This document shows, in pieces, positions 28,534 to 37,489 of a stretch of DNA of 64,000 bases; the stretch's first letter is position 1, and each line of letters begins with the position of its first letter. The notes beneath the pieces were generated by a model. The model worked only from the letters and a program-made list of their open reading frames with translations. It ran no database searches and was not told where the DNA came from. A program made the translations under genes and the position numbers. Source of the DNA: Imperialibacter sp. EC-SDR9 (GTDB taxonomy: Bacteria > Bacteroidota > Bacteroidia > Cytophagales > Cyclobacteriaceae); assembly GCF_902498805.1 (NCBI RefSeq), contig NZ_LR701578.1, forward strand, positions 1 to 64,000, given 5' to 3'.

Positions 28534-30912
28534 TCATCCGCTGCAAGATTCGCAAGACTCCGGATCGTCGAGCGAGCACGACATATCGGCCTGATTCTTC
28601 GCATCCATCTCCTCTAGCTCTGCTGCAGTAGGCACTTTATTCTTTTGCTTTTCCACCGTGAACTTAATCGCATCAGTGGCAGCCTTAGTCCTCAGGTAGT
28701 ACATACCAGTCTTCAACCCTAGCTTCCATGCGGTGAAGTGCATAGAAGTAAGCTTACCAAAGTTAGGGTTCAGCATGTGGATGTTGAGGCTTTGGCTCTG
28801 GCAGATATATGGGCCACGATCCCCTGCCATTTCCAGAATAGTTTTCTGAGAAATCTCCCAAACGGTTTTATACAACTCTTTGATATCGTCTGGAATTCCA
28901 GCAATATTCTGAATTGAGCCGTTTTCACCCATTAGCTGATTCTTCATGTCCTCACTCCAGAGGTTCAGCTTAATCAGGTCTTTCAGCAAATGCTTGTTCA
29001 CCACAATGAACTCTCCTGACAATACACGACGGGTGTAGATATTTGAAGTGTATGGTTCGAAACATTCGTTGTTGCCCAAAATCTGTGAGGTAGAAGCAGT
29101 TGGCATAGGGGCAACCAATAGAGAGTTACGCACACCATTTTTCTTAACATCCTGCTTCAGTTTTTCCCAATCCCAACGACCGCTGTCAGGTGTAACACCC
29201 CACATATCGAACTGGAAGATACCTTTTGAGGTAGGCGAGCCTTTGAAAGTTTCATAAGCACCCTCTACTTTGGCTATTTCCATAGAAGCTTCCATGGCAG
29301 CAAAGTAAATGGTCTCGAATATCTCCTTGTTCAGCTGCTTAGCTTCGGGCGACTCAAATGGATAACGCATCAAAATAAACGCATCGGCCAGCCCCTGCAC
29401 ACCTAGCCCAATAGGACGGTGACGCATATTCGACTTGCGGGCTTCAGGTACCGGATAGTAGTTCACATCAATCACCTTGTTGAGGTTTTTGGTGGCTACT
29501 TTAGTGATCTCATATAGTTTCTGATGGTCAAACGTGCCATCCTCATTCACATACTTAGGCAACGACAAAGAAGCAAGGTTACAAACTGCCACCTCATCCG
29601 GTGCAGTGTACTCGATGATCTCTGTACATAGGTTAGAAGACTTGATAGTACCAAGGTTTTTCTGATTCGACTTTCTGTTGGCCGCATCTTTGAAAAGCAT
29701 ATAAGGAACACCAGTCTCAATTTGTGCTTCCAGTATTTCGAACCAAAGCTCCTGCGCCTTCACCGAACGACGACCTTTGCCTTCCTTCTCATATTTTTCG
29801 TAGAGGCGCTCAAACTCCTCTCCCCAGCAGTCGGAAAGGCCTGGACACTCGTTAGGATCCAACAAAGACCATTCGCTGTTTGACTCTACCCTTTTCATGA
29901 AAAGGTCTGGAATCCAAAGGGCATAGAACAAATCACGGGCACGAAGCTCTTCTTTACCGTGGTTTTTCTTCAACTGAAGAAAATCGAAAATGTCAGCATG
30001 CCATGGCTCTATGTAAATAGCAAAACTTCCCTTACGCTTTCCACCACCCTGATCAACATAACGAGCTGTCATGTCAAAATTGCGAAGCATTGGAATGATG
30101 CCGTTAGAAACACCGTTGGTTCCCCTGATATAAGAACCCGTTGCTCTAACATTGTGAATGCTCAGTCCGATACCACCAGCAGACTGAGAAATCTTGGCGC
30201 ATTGCTTCAAAGTATCATAAATACCGTCGATGCTGTCGTCCTTCATTTGAAGAAGGAAACAAGATGAAAGCTGTGGTTTAGGTGTTCCTGCATTAAACAA
30301 TGTAGGTGTCGCATGAGTAAACCATTTTTCTGATAGCAGATTATAGGTTTCTATTACAGAATCGATGTCATCCATGTGAATACCCACTGCCACTCTCATC
30401 AACATATGCTGCGGGCGTTCCACCACTTGTCCATCAAGTCTGATCAGGTAGGAGCGCTCCAGTGTTTTGAAGCCGAAGTAATCATAACCGAAGTCACGGT
30501 CATATATAATAGAAGAATCGAGATGAGCTGCGTTCTCTTTTATCACCTTCCACGCTTCCTTTGAGATCAAAGGAGCATTTTCACCAGTTTTAGGATCTAC
30601 GTAGGTGTAGAGTCTCTTCATTGTGTTGGAGAACGACTTGCTGGTAACCTTGTGCAGGTTACTCACAGCAATACGGGCAGCCAGAATGGCGTAGTCCGGG
30701 TGCTTGGTTGCCATGCTTGCTGCCGTTTCAGCAGCAAGGTTGTCTAGCTGCTGGGTCGACACCCCATCATACAGACCGTTAATTACCTTCATGGCAACTT
30801 CAACAGGGCTAATATAATCTGCATTGAGTGCGTAGCAGAGTTTCTCGATTCTGGCAGTGATTTTGTCAAATTTCACTGACTCTCTGTGACCATCTCTCTT
30901 AATTACTAACAT
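28534..30912 (-). CDS. nrdA: Ribonucleoside-diphosphate reductase, class I alpha subunit
   Basis: Catalytic subunit that reduces ribonucleoside diphosphates to deoxy forms. The 792 residues begin with an ATP-cone ([16 protein letters not shown]), the site of dATP feedback. The Asn-Cys-Glu catalytic triad is visible as NLCTE near 426, and the C-terminal redox tail ends [14 protein letters not shown] with several cysteines for re-reduction. nrdB lies 32 bases upstream on the same strand, so the order here is nrdB then nrdA. Confidence 0.97.
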   Translation of the reverse strand: MLVIKRDGHRESVKFDKITARIEKLCYALNADYISPVEVAMKVINGLYDGVSTQQLDNLAAETAASMATKHPDYAILAARIAVSNLHKVTSKSFSNTMKRLYTYVDPKTGENAPLISKEAWKVIKENAAHLDSSIIYDRDFGYDYFGFKTLERSYLIRLDGQVVERPQHMLMRVAVGIHMDDIDSVIETYNLLSEKWFTHATPTLFNAGTPKPQLSSCFLLQMKDDSIDGIYDTLKQCAKISQSAGGIGLSIHNVRATGSYIRGTNGVSNGIIPMLRNFDMTARYVDQGGGKRKGSFAIYIEPWHADIFDFLQLKKNHGKEELRARDLFYALWIPDLFMKRVESNSEWSLLDPNECPGLSDCWGEEFERLYEKYEKEGKGRRSVKAQELWFEILEAQIETGVPYMLFKDAANRKSNQKNLGTIKSSNLCTEIIEYTAPDEVAVCNLASLSLPKYVNEDGTFDHQKLYEITKVATKNLNKVIDVNYYPVPEARKSNMRHRPIGLGVQGLADAFILMRYPFESPEAKQLNKEIFETIYFAAMEASMEIAKVEGAYETFKGSPTSKGIFQFDMWGVTPDSGRWDWEKLKQDVKKNGVRNSLLVAPMPTASTSQILGNNECFEPYTSNIYTRRVLSGEFIVVNKHLLKDLIKLNLWSEDMKNQLMGENGSIQNIAGIPDDIKELYKTVWEISQKTILEMAGDRGPYICQSQSLNIHMLNPNFGKLTSMHFTAWKLGLKTGMYYLRTKAATDAIKFTVEKQKNKVPTAAELEEMDAKNQADMSCSLDDPESCESCSG

Positions 30913-30944
30913 ATCTATGGTTTATCAGGTATTGGTGGTGGTGA

Positions 30945-31931
30945 TTAAAATTCTTCGTCTAGTGAGAACTTGTGTGAGTCCTTGTCATTGTTATTCATAA
31001 CGCCCGCTTTCTGGTATTCAGCCACTCTTTTCTCAAAAAAGTTGGTTTTTCCCTGAAGCGAGATCATTTCCATGAAGTCGAACGGATTGGTTGAATTATA
31101 CAATTTAGGGCAATGAAGCTCATCCAGCAATCTGTCAGCTACAAACTCTATGTACTGGCACATCAGGTCTGAATTCATGCCAATAAGCTTCACCGGAAGT
31201 GCGTCTGTAACAAACTCTTTTTCAATCTCTACAGCATCCGATATGATTTTCTGGAGTGTTTCAACCGGCAGTTTTTTCTTTACATGGTTGTTATAAAGCA
31301 AACAAGCAAAATCACAGTGCAATCCTTCGTCTCTGGAAATTAGTTCATTAGAGAAGCTAAGGCCTGGCATCAAACCACGCTTTTTTAACCAGAAGATTGA
31401 GCAGAAACTTCCTGAAAAGAAAATGCCCTCAACAGCAGCAAAAGCCACAAGCCTTTCCTGAAACGATCCCTCATCGATCCAGCGAAGCGCCCAGTCTGCT
31501 TTTTTCTTCACACAATCCATGGTATCGATTGCATTAAAAAGAAGATCCTTCTCTTTAGCATCTCTTACATAGGTGTCAATCAACAATGAATATGTCTCGG
31601 AGTGAATGTTTTCAATCGCAATTTGAAAGCCGTAAAAAAACTTTGCTTCAGTGTACTGCACTTCCGAAACAAAATTCTCTGCAAGGTTCTCATTCACTAT
31701 ACCATCGCTGGCAGCAAAGAAAGCAAGGACGTGTTTAATAAAGTGCTGCTCCCCTTCGTTCATATTGGCCCAGTCCTTTAGGTCATGGCTAAGGTCAATT
31801 TCTTCAGCTGTCCAAAAACTCGCTTCCGCTTTTTTATAAAACTCCCAGATATCGTGGTGCTTGATGGGGAATAGAACGAACCTGCTATTGTCTTCCTTCA
31901 GTATTGGCTCCTCAATTGCTTTTGTCGACAT
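30945..31931 (-). CDS. nrdB: Ribonucleoside-diphosphate reductase, class I beta subunit
   Basis: Radical-generating subunit partnering NrdA. The 328 residues show the di-metal ligands in [11 protein letters not shown] (E..H) near 60, ENIHSE near 105 and the later [10 protein letters not shown] (E..H). The start ATG is at 31931. The upstream leader is about 205 bases long if the promoter at 32142-32172 is used, and it contains a terminator-like hairpin, which could be a control point for dNTP supply. Confidence 0.96.
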   Translation of the reverse strand: MSTKAIEEPILKEDNSRFVLFPIKHHDIWEFYKKAEASFWTAEEIDLSHDLKDWANMNEGEQHFIKHVLAFFAASDGIVNENLAENFVSEVQYTEAKFFYGFQIAIENIHSETYSLLIDTYVRDAKEKDLLFNAIDTMDCVKKKADWALRWIDEGSFQERLVAFAAVEGIFFSGSFCSIFWLKKRGLMPGLSFSNELISRDEGLHCDFACLLYNNHVKKKLPVETLQKIISDAVEIEKEFVTDALPVKLIGMNSDLMCQYIEFVADRLLDELHCPKLYNSTNPFDFMEMISLQGKTNFFEKRVAEYQKAGVMNNNDKDSHKFSLDEEF

Positions 31932-32086
31932 ATTAACTACTTGTTACTAATTCAAAATCTTATTTCTCCTGGTCTTACTTTCTTCCTTCTGTACGCCGGT
32001 CTCGTTAAATACAATGACTTAGAGCCACCATTCCATACTGAGCAGGTGATATCTTGGAATAGTGCTATAATGTATTTAAAAACGAA

Positions 32087-32106
32087 AGGCCCGACTGGAT
32101 TGGCCT
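32087..32106 (-). promoter_or_regulatory. Terminator-like hairpin in the nrdB leader
   Basis: On the minus strand AGGCC and GGCCT form a short stem with a 10-base loop, followed by TTCGTTTTT. It lies about 30 bases after the predicted start of transcription and 155 bases before nrdB. It could be an attenuator, or the end of a short leader RNA. The stem is short, so this is tentative. Confidence 0.35.
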
Positions 32107-32141
32107 GATGAGAGTGAAACCCCCTCAAAAAACAAGCAGTA

Positions 32142-32172
32142 CAAATATGTGAAAACGGTTGAAAAAATCAAA
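32142..32172 (-). promoter_or_regulatory. Putative nrdB-nrdA promoter
   Basis: On the minus strand TTTG (32172-32169), exactly 19 bases, then CATATTTG (32149-32142), one mismatch to TAnnTTTG. Transcription would begin near 32136. A second perfect TAACTTTG at 32194-32187 lacks a well-spaced partner. Confidence 0.5.
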
Positions 32173-32356
32173 AGTGGTTTGGCACACAAAGTTACGTTAT
32201 TAAAATAGTGCAAAAACATTCATAACATACTGAAAACTAAAAGCTTATGACTTTATATCGGAACTTCTACTTCATTTCATTTTCGCTGTATTCGCAGTCG
32301 AAAAAAAGTTAAATTATTTTAGCATCAACAATGGGTAGTATCTCTTGACAAGACGC

Positions 32357-32387
32357 TTGTAAAATATATATTATAGTTATACCTTTG
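32357..32387 (+). promoter_or_regulatory. Putative rplU-rpmA promoter
   Basis: TTG at 32357-32359, 20 bases, then TACCTTTG at 32380-32387, a perfect TAnnTTTG. The predicted transcript starts near 32393 with a leader of about 32 bases. Confidence 0.6.
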
Positions 32388-32425
32388 CAGTCCTTTTTAC
32401 AACAAAAGTTTTAAGAACAACGGAT

Positions 32426-32734
32426 ATGTACGCTATCGTAGACATCGCCGGAAAGCAGTTCAAAGTAACAAAAGACCAATTCGTTTATGCCCCTAAAATG
32501 GCTGGCGAAGAAGGCGCTTCCGTCGAATTTGAAAATGTACTACTTGTCGACAATGACGGCAAAGTAGCGGTTGGTACTCCTACCGTAAAAGGAGTAAAAG
32601 TGTCAGGTAAAATCCTTGGACACGTTAAAGGTGACAAAGTGATTGTCTTCAAAAAGAAGCGTCGTAAGAGCTACAAGAAGAAGAACGGTCACCGTCAGCA
32701 GTTTACAAAGGTTTTAATCGAGAACATTAAATAA
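32426..32734 (+). CDS. rplU: Ribosomal protein L21
   Basis: A 102-residue protein of the large ribosomal subunit that contacts 23S rRNA and L20. The beginning MYAIVDIAGKQFKV and the basic KKKRRKSYKKKNGHRQQFT segment are diagnostic. It is followed after nine bases by rpmA, the conserved rplU-rpmA pair. Confidence 0.98.
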   Translation: MYAIVDIAGKQFKVTKDQFVYAPKMAGEEGASVEFENVLLVDNDGKVAVGTPTVKGVKVSGKILGHVKGDKVIVFKKKRRKSYKKKNGHRQQFTKVLIENIK

Positions 32735-32743
32735 GAAAAAACC

Positions 32744-33001
32744 ATGGCACACAAGAAAGGCGCAGGTAGTTCCAGAAACGGCCGTGAATCGCATAGCAAA
32801 AGACTAGGCGTGAAAATATTTGGTGGCCAGTTGGCAAAAGCAGGAAATATTCTTGTTCGCCAGAGGGGTACTACTCATCACCCAGGTGAAAACGTAGGTT
32901 TGGGCAAAGACCACACCCTGTTCGCACTAGTGGAAGGCACTGTTAACTTCAAGAAAGGCTACAAAGACAGATCATTTGTATCTGTTGAGCCAGTGAAGTA
33001 A
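32744..33001 (+). CDS. rpmA: Ribosomal protein L27
   Basis: An 85-residue large-subunit protein whose N-terminus reaches the peptidyl-transferase centre. It begins directly [16 protein letters not shown], so no N-terminal cleavage extension of the Firmicutes type is present. [18 protein letters not shown] is characteristic. It is the second gene of the rplU-rpmA operon, followed by a terminator. Confidence 0.98.
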   Translation: MAHKKGAGSSRNGRESHSKRLGVKIFGGQLAKAGNILVRQRGTTHHPGENVGLGKDHTLFALVEGTVNFKKGYKDRSFVSVEPVK

Positions 33002-33023
33002 TTAGAATAGAAATTTGAAATTG

Positions 33024-33052
33024 AAGCCCTGTTGAGTAATCGACAGGGCTTT
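33024..33052 (+). terminator. Terminator after rpmA
   Basis: A perfect 9-base stem (AAGCCCTGT / ACAGGGCTT) followed by TTCGTTATTTT, 22 bases after the rpmA stop. Confidence 0.8.
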
Positions 33053-33221
33053 CGTTATTTTAGAGATGTACTCCAGGCATAACATCAGCCAAGCAGTAGC
33101 CTTCTATTTATAATTCATAATTTTCCCAATATTAAACTGTACATTTTTTAGAAGCTAAAATTGACTAACTTATACAACAGTTCCGTTTTTATCGTTAATT
33201 TGCACCAAACCATTTAGCTCG

Positions 33222-33671
33222 ATGCGCAAATTTTCTTTTGTAGGGTGCGCCTATCTTCTGCTTTTCTGTATGCCACTGCATCTTTCCGCTAGTGTTGCCA
33301 GCCAAATGCACGCACAAGTCTCCAGGACTTTTGAAACAAGCCCGTTGTCAGAAAATGGGCTTGCAATGGAAACCGAAATGGCTGAAAACCTGGAAGAGGA
33401 AGCTTTGGGACTTTTTGGCCCAGGAAACAGAAAGAAGAAAAGACACAAGGAGAAGAAGAAAAGAATGGGTGGACACCACAATCTTGGTGAGAAGCTTTCT
33501 CAAAAAGGCATCTTCGGTAAACAAAAGAAAAATAGTGGTGTCGGGCAAAACGTATTGTTTCTGGTAGTGCCGGCGGTTGCCGTAGTTGGCCTGGCCTTCT
33601 TATTTGCTGCAAGCACCAAGAACAAAAATGCTGACTCTCTGCTTGACCCCGACCCCAACGGAACCAACTAG
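33222..33671 (+). CDS. Exported hypothetical protein with basic patch and membrane helix
   Basis: A 149-residue protein, not recognised. A signal peptide-like start (MRKFSFVGCAYLLLFCMPLHLSA) is followed by an acidic stretch and a very basic run (GNRKKKRHKEKKKRMGG near 67). A hydrophobic helix at about 108-128 and a short acidic tail follow. If the leader is cleaved, the basic part would lie in the periplasm, anchored by the C-terminal helix. It is convergent with the rhomboid gene with one base between stops. Confidence 0.7.
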   Translation: MRKFSFVGCAYLLLFCMPLHLSASVASQMHAQVSRTFETSPLSENGLAMETEMAENLEEEALGLFGPGNRKKKRHKEKKKRMGGHHNLGEKLSQKGIFGKQKKNSGVGQNVLFLVVPAVAVVGLAFLFAASTKNKNADSLLDPDPNGTN

Positions 33672-33672
33672 C

Positions 33673-34293
33673 TTACCCGAATAATTTGTAGCTCGCCACT
33701 TTCTCAAAGAAGTCACCCACCACACCCGGGTGAATGAAAATGCTGTAAATGATTCCCACAATAGCGCCTGTCAGGTGTGCCATATGGTTGATATTATCGC
33801 TCATTTGCCGTGACTGATTGATCGTATAAATCAGATAAAGAACTCCCAAAATAAAGCCGGGCAACCCAATCAAGCCAAACAGGTAGATCTTGTTCAAGGG
33901 GTTGAATAGAATGCTGCAAAAAACTACAGCAGTCACGCCTCCTGAAGCACCCAGCGATTGATAGTGAATGCTATTTCTGTTCTTGAAGTAGCTGGGCACA
34001 TCCGACAAGCCGATTGCTACCAGATAAAACACAATGAATTGAATGCTACTTCCTCCCGAGTAATAGCCAATAATCTGCTCTGCAGCCTGCCCAAAGAAAA
34101 AGAAGGTGAACATGTTAAAGCCCAGGTGCATCCAGCTGTTGTGCACAAAACCAGACGTCAGAAATCGCCAGTACTCTTTTTTCTCCCTAATGGCATAGGG
34201 ACTCATGGTGAGTTTGTAAAGCAAATTTGGGTTGTTCAACCCCATGATTGAAATAACGACTGTAACAATCAGGATAATCAGTGTGGGACTCAT
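33673..34293 (-). CDS. Rhomboid-family intramembrane serine protease
   Basis: A 206-residue membrane protein with six predicted helices. The catalytic Ser is in LGASGGVTAVV (the GxSG motif) near residue 113 and the catalytic His in MAHLTGAIVG near 172. The L1 loop HNSWMHLGFNMFTFFFFG shows the family H-x-x-x-N arrangement. It should cut membrane proteins within the bilayer; substrates are unknown. It lies between a hypothetical gene and the polyprenyl synthase gene. Confidence 0.92.
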   Translation of the reverse strand: MSPTLIILIVTVVISIMGLNNPNLLYKLTMSPYAIREKKEYWRFLTSGFVHNSWMHLGFNMFTFFFFGQAAEQIIGYYSGGSSIQFIVFYLVAIGLSDVPSYFKNRNSIHYQSLGASGGVTAVVFCSILFNPLNKIYLFGLIGLPGFILGVLYLIYTINQSRQMSDNINHMAHLTGAIVGIIYSIFIHPGVVGDFFEKVASYKLFG

Positions 34294-34328
34294 AATTCAG
34301 GTGAATAGCTATTTTGGAGCGTCAATTT

Positions 34329-35306
34329 TTAGTTCTCTCGGGCAATGAGGTAGTCAGCAAAATCCTTTATTGTTTGTTTTCTACTGTCCGGCAAAGAAAG
34401 GTCGGAAAGCTGCTTCAACGCAAGATCAAAATAATCATTCATTTTTTGATCCGTCAGCTCCCTGATCCCATTTCGGTCATATATTCCCTTGACCACTTCC
34501 ACCTTTTCGTCCGTATCAAAATCCTTCATCATCAGCCAATTTTCGAGCTGGCGTTTGTCATCTGCAGTAGACGTCCGAAGGGCTTGTATCAGCAAAAACG
34601 TTTTTTTGTTGGCAATAATATCTCCGCCTACCTGTTTTCCGAACTTCGCCTGTTCGCCATATACATCCAGCAGGTCGTCCTTCAATTGAAATCCGATGCC
34701 AATGTTTTCACCAAAGCCTTTCAAAAGTTGAGCGTCATGGGCACTGGCGTTGCCTAGTACCGCACCTAACTCCAGGCTAAAGCCCAGCAGCACGGCTGTT
34801 TTGAGCCGAATCATTTCGATGTAGTCGGCTTCGGTCACGGCGTCCAGCTTTTCAAAATTCATGTCAATTTGCTGGCCCTCGCACACCTCTACCGCACACT
34901 GATTAAAAGAGCGAATGATGCCTGGGAGTTTTTCGCCCGGCACGTCCAGCAGCAGGTCATAAGCCTTCACCAGCATAGTGTCGCCCGAAAGGATGGCTAC
35001 ATTGTTGTTCCATTTTTCATGAACGGTGGCCCGGCCCCTCCGCAACGGCGCATTATCCATAATGTCGTCGTGCATGAGCGTAAAGTTATGGAACACCTCC
35101 ACAGCCAAAGCTGGACGAAGGATTGATTCTACATCGTCTCTGAAAAGCTTGTAAGCGAGAAGGGCCAGGATAGGCCGCATTCTCTTGCCGCCCAAATCCA
35201 TGATGTACCTGATCGGCTCGTATAATTCTCTGGGGTGTTTACCAAATTCAAATTTGGTCAGTTCCTTGTTGAGGAGTTCCGTGTACTGACGCAGCAGCTC
35301 TGTCAT
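34329..35306 (-). CDS. Polyprenyl diphosphate synthase (trans-isoprenyl)
   Basis: Condenses isopentenyl diphosphate with an allylic diphosphate; in Bacteroidota this feeds menaquinone side chains or similar. The 325 residues include the first Asp-rich motif MHDDIMDNAPLRRG near 77 and the second QLKDDLLD near 205. Chain length is not predictable with confidence. Its ATG overlaps the rnr stop by four bases, so the two are translationally coupled. Confidence 0.93.
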   Translation of the reverse strand: MTELLRQYTELLNKELTKFEFGKHPRELYEPIRYIMDLGGKRMRPILALLAYKLFRDDVESILRPALAVEVFHNFTLMHDDIMDNAPLRRGRATVHEKWNNNVAILSGDTMLVKAYDLLLDVPGEKLPGIIRSFNQCAVEVCEGQQIDMNFEKLDAVTEADYIEMIRLKTAVLLGFSLELGAVLGNASAHDAQLLKGFGENIGIGFQLKDDLLDVYGEQAKFGKQVGGDIIANKKTFLLIQALRTSTADDKRQLENWLMMKDFDTDEKVEVVKGIYDRNGIRELTDQKMNDYFDLALKQLSDLSLPDSRKQTIKDFADYLIAREN

Positions 35307-37477
35307 TTTTCGTTAGCAAATTCCAAATCGATTGTCCGGCGATCAATGTCTGTATTGGTGACCTTCACTTTTACCTCGTCGCCCAGCGTAATCATCCGCT
35401 TATTGTTACGACCAATAATCCGGTAATTTTGTTCATCAAATTCGTAATAATCGTCGTTCAGGTCGGCTAGCCTCACCATGCCCTCGCACTTGGTTTCGAT
35501 GATTTCCACATAAATGCCCCACTCGGTAACGCCAGCTACAATACCATCAAATACTTTGTCGGCTGCCATTGACATGAACTCGACCTGCTTGTATTTAATG
35601 GACGCTCTTTCGGCGTCGGCTGCTCTTTTCTCCATGTCGGAGCTGTGCACGCACATGGGCTCATATTTGTCTTGTTCTACCGACTTACCACCTTTCAGGT
35701 AGTGGGCCAGCAGCCGGTGCACCATCATGTCGGGGTAACGCCTGATAGGAGAGGTGAAGTGAGAATAATGTGGAAATGCCAGGCCAAAGTGCCCGTTGGC
35801 CGCTGTAGTGTACTTTGCTTTTGCCATGCTTCTGATGGCCAGCGATGTCAGCACATTTTGCTCTGGCTTTCCTTCAATCTCGTCAATCAGCTTGTTGAGC
35901 GTTGACGAAAGATTTTCATCTGTCAGGTCGATCTTATGCCCAAACTTCTTGGCGAACAGGGTGAAGTTATGAAGCTTCTCCTCGTTTGGTGAATCGTGGG
36001 TACGATACACAAATGTCTTTCTTCCACTTTCAGTTTTTTGCCCAAATACGAATTCGGCCACCCGCTTATTGGCCAAAAGCATGAACTCCTCAATGAGCTT
36101 GTGCGCATCCTTTCTTATTTTGGGCACAATACCCAGGGGCTTGCCTTGTTCGTCCAGTTTGAATTTGACTTCAATGGTTTCAAAGTTGATAGCCCCACTT
36201 TTATACCGCTTGTTTTTAAGCAGCTTAGCCAGGTCATTGAAAACTTTCAGCTCGTTGCAATAGTCGCCAACGCCAGCTTCTATGACCGCCTGGGCTTCTT
36301 CGTAACTAAAGCGCCGGTCGGAATGGATCACCGTTCTGCCAAACCACTCGTTGACAATTTTTCCGCTGCTCTCCATTTCGAAAACTGCTGAGAATGTCAA
36401 CTTGTCTTCGTTCGGCCTTAACGAGCAAAGTGCGTTAGAAAGCTTCTCCGGCAGCATTGGCACGGTGCGATCCACCAGATAAACAGATGTGGCTCTGGAG
36501 TAGGCTTCTTTTTCAAGAATGGTTTCTTCCTTCACATAATGGGTTACATCGGCAATGTGCACGCCAATTTCGTAGTTTCCATTTTCAAGAAACTTGATAG
36601 AGAGCGCATCATCAAAATCCTTAGCGTCCTCCGGGTCGATGGTGAATGTGGTAACGCCTCTGAAGTCCCTTCTGGCTGCTATTTCCTTCTCAGGAATAGT
36701 CTCCGAAATCTTATCAGCCTCCGAAATTACCTCCTCGGGGAACATAAACGGCAGATCAAACTCAGCCATGATTGAGTGAATCTCGGCCTCATTTTCACCC
36801 GCCTTGCCCAATACCCGCACCACTTTGCCTACCGGGCTCTTATTGGTTCTGTCGTGCCATCGGTCAATTTTTACAATGACCTTATCATTGGTCGTTGCGT
36901 TGTTGATATGCTCGGGGTAAACAAAAATATCGTTATGGATCTTTCTGTTATCCGGAATGACAAAGGCAAACCTCTTGGATAGCTGAAGCTTTCCAACAAA
37001 CTCGTCCTTTTTACGCTGGACAATTTCCGTTACCCGGCCTTCTCGGTGCTTCTTGCCGTGGAACTTGCCCGAAAGCTCGAATTTCACCGTATCACCATCC
37101 ACAGCAAACTCAAGATCGTCCGTTTTCACGTACACATCTTCATCCAGTTCGGCGCATATAATGTAGGCAAACCGTGAGTTAACATGGTCGACCACGCCCA
37201 CCAAAGCCGATGGCATTTGCTGGCTAACGAACCGGCCGTCTCTGTTTCGGCTTATAATCCCTTCGTCTTCCAGACGAAAGGCAACTTCAGAAACAAGGTT
37301 TTTAGATTTCTTATCACGAACACCGAGCGTTTGTATCATTTGCCTGATAGACCAGGGCTTGCCCGATTGTTGTCTGAACAGATGTAGAACTGATTCTTTG
37401 ATCTGTCCTGCAGATATTGTCTTTCTTCCTGGTGATTCTCCGCTGTTTTTTCTCTTCTTATTATTCTTTTTACTCAT
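35303..37477 (-). CDS. rnr: Ribonuclease R
   Basis: Processive 3'-5' exoribonuclease that degrades structured RNA. The 724 residues are ordered as an N-terminal winged helix, cold-shock domains, the RNB domain with TIDPEDAKDFDDALS near 285 (metal-binding aspartates) and a C-terminal S1 domain (GIVAGVTEWGIYVEI near 645). A lysine-rich N-terminus begins MSKKNNKKRKN. It lies 12 bases after the ABC ATPase gene and overlaps the polyprenyl synthase gene. Confidence 0.96.
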   Translation of the reverse strand: MSKKNNKKRKNSGESPGRKTISAGQIKESVLHLFRQQSGKPWSIRQMIQTLGVRDKKSKNLVSEVAFRLEDEGIISRNRDGRFVSQQMPSALVGVVDHVNSRFAYIICAELDEDVYVKTDDLEFAVDGDTVKFELSGKFHGKKHREGRVTEIVQRKKDEFVGKLQLSKRFAFVIPDNRKIHNDIFVYPEHINNATTNDKVIVKIDRWHDRTNKSPVGKVVRVLGKAGENEAEIHSIMAEFDLPFMFPEEVISEADKISETIPEKEIAARRDFRGVTTFTIDPEDAKDFDDALSIKFLENGNYEIGVHIADVTHYVKEETILEKEAYSRATSVYLVDRTVPMLPEKLSNALCSLRPNEDKLTFSAVFEMESSGKIVNEWFGRTVIHSDRRFSYEEAQAVIEAGVGDYCNELKVFNDLAKLLKNKRYKSGAINFETIEVKFKLDEQGKPLGIVPKIRKDAHKLIEEFMLLANKRVAEFVFGQKTESGRKTFVYRTHDSPNEEKLHNFTLFAKKFGHKIDLTDENLSSTLNKLIDEIEGKPEQNVLTSLAIRSMAKAKYTTAANGHFGLAFPHYSHFTSPIRRYPDMMVHRLLAHYLKGGKSVEQDKYEPMCVHSSDMEKRAADAERASIKYKQVEFMSMAADKVFDGIVAGVTEWGIYVEIIETKCEGMVRLADLNDDYYEFDEQNYRIIGRNNKRMITLGDEVKVKVTNTDIDRRTIDLEFANEK

Positions 37478-37489
37478 GTAGGAGTTTTC

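Larger units (their letters stand above)
31932..32425. other. 494-base intergenic region between divergent nrdB and rplU
   Basis: No credible coding frame was seen on either strand. It contains a promoter and a hairpin for the nrdB side and a promoter for the rplU side, listed separately. The remaining stretch (about 32175-32340) is AT-rich with no recognised motif. No NrdR-box pair was recognised by eye, although this needs a profile search. Confidence 0.6.

Noticed and set aside
32100-32125. A hammerhead-ribozyme-like core (CTGATGA followed shortly by GAAAC) on the plus strand.
   Set aside because: Only four bases separate the two core boxes, so stem II is missing, and I found no convincing stems I and III or NUH cleavage site.
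32178-32195. A TGGCAC sequence that could begin a sigma-54 -24/-12 promoter.
   Set aside because: The expected GC at -12 is absent (TTACG instead of TTGC) and the spacing is off by one.
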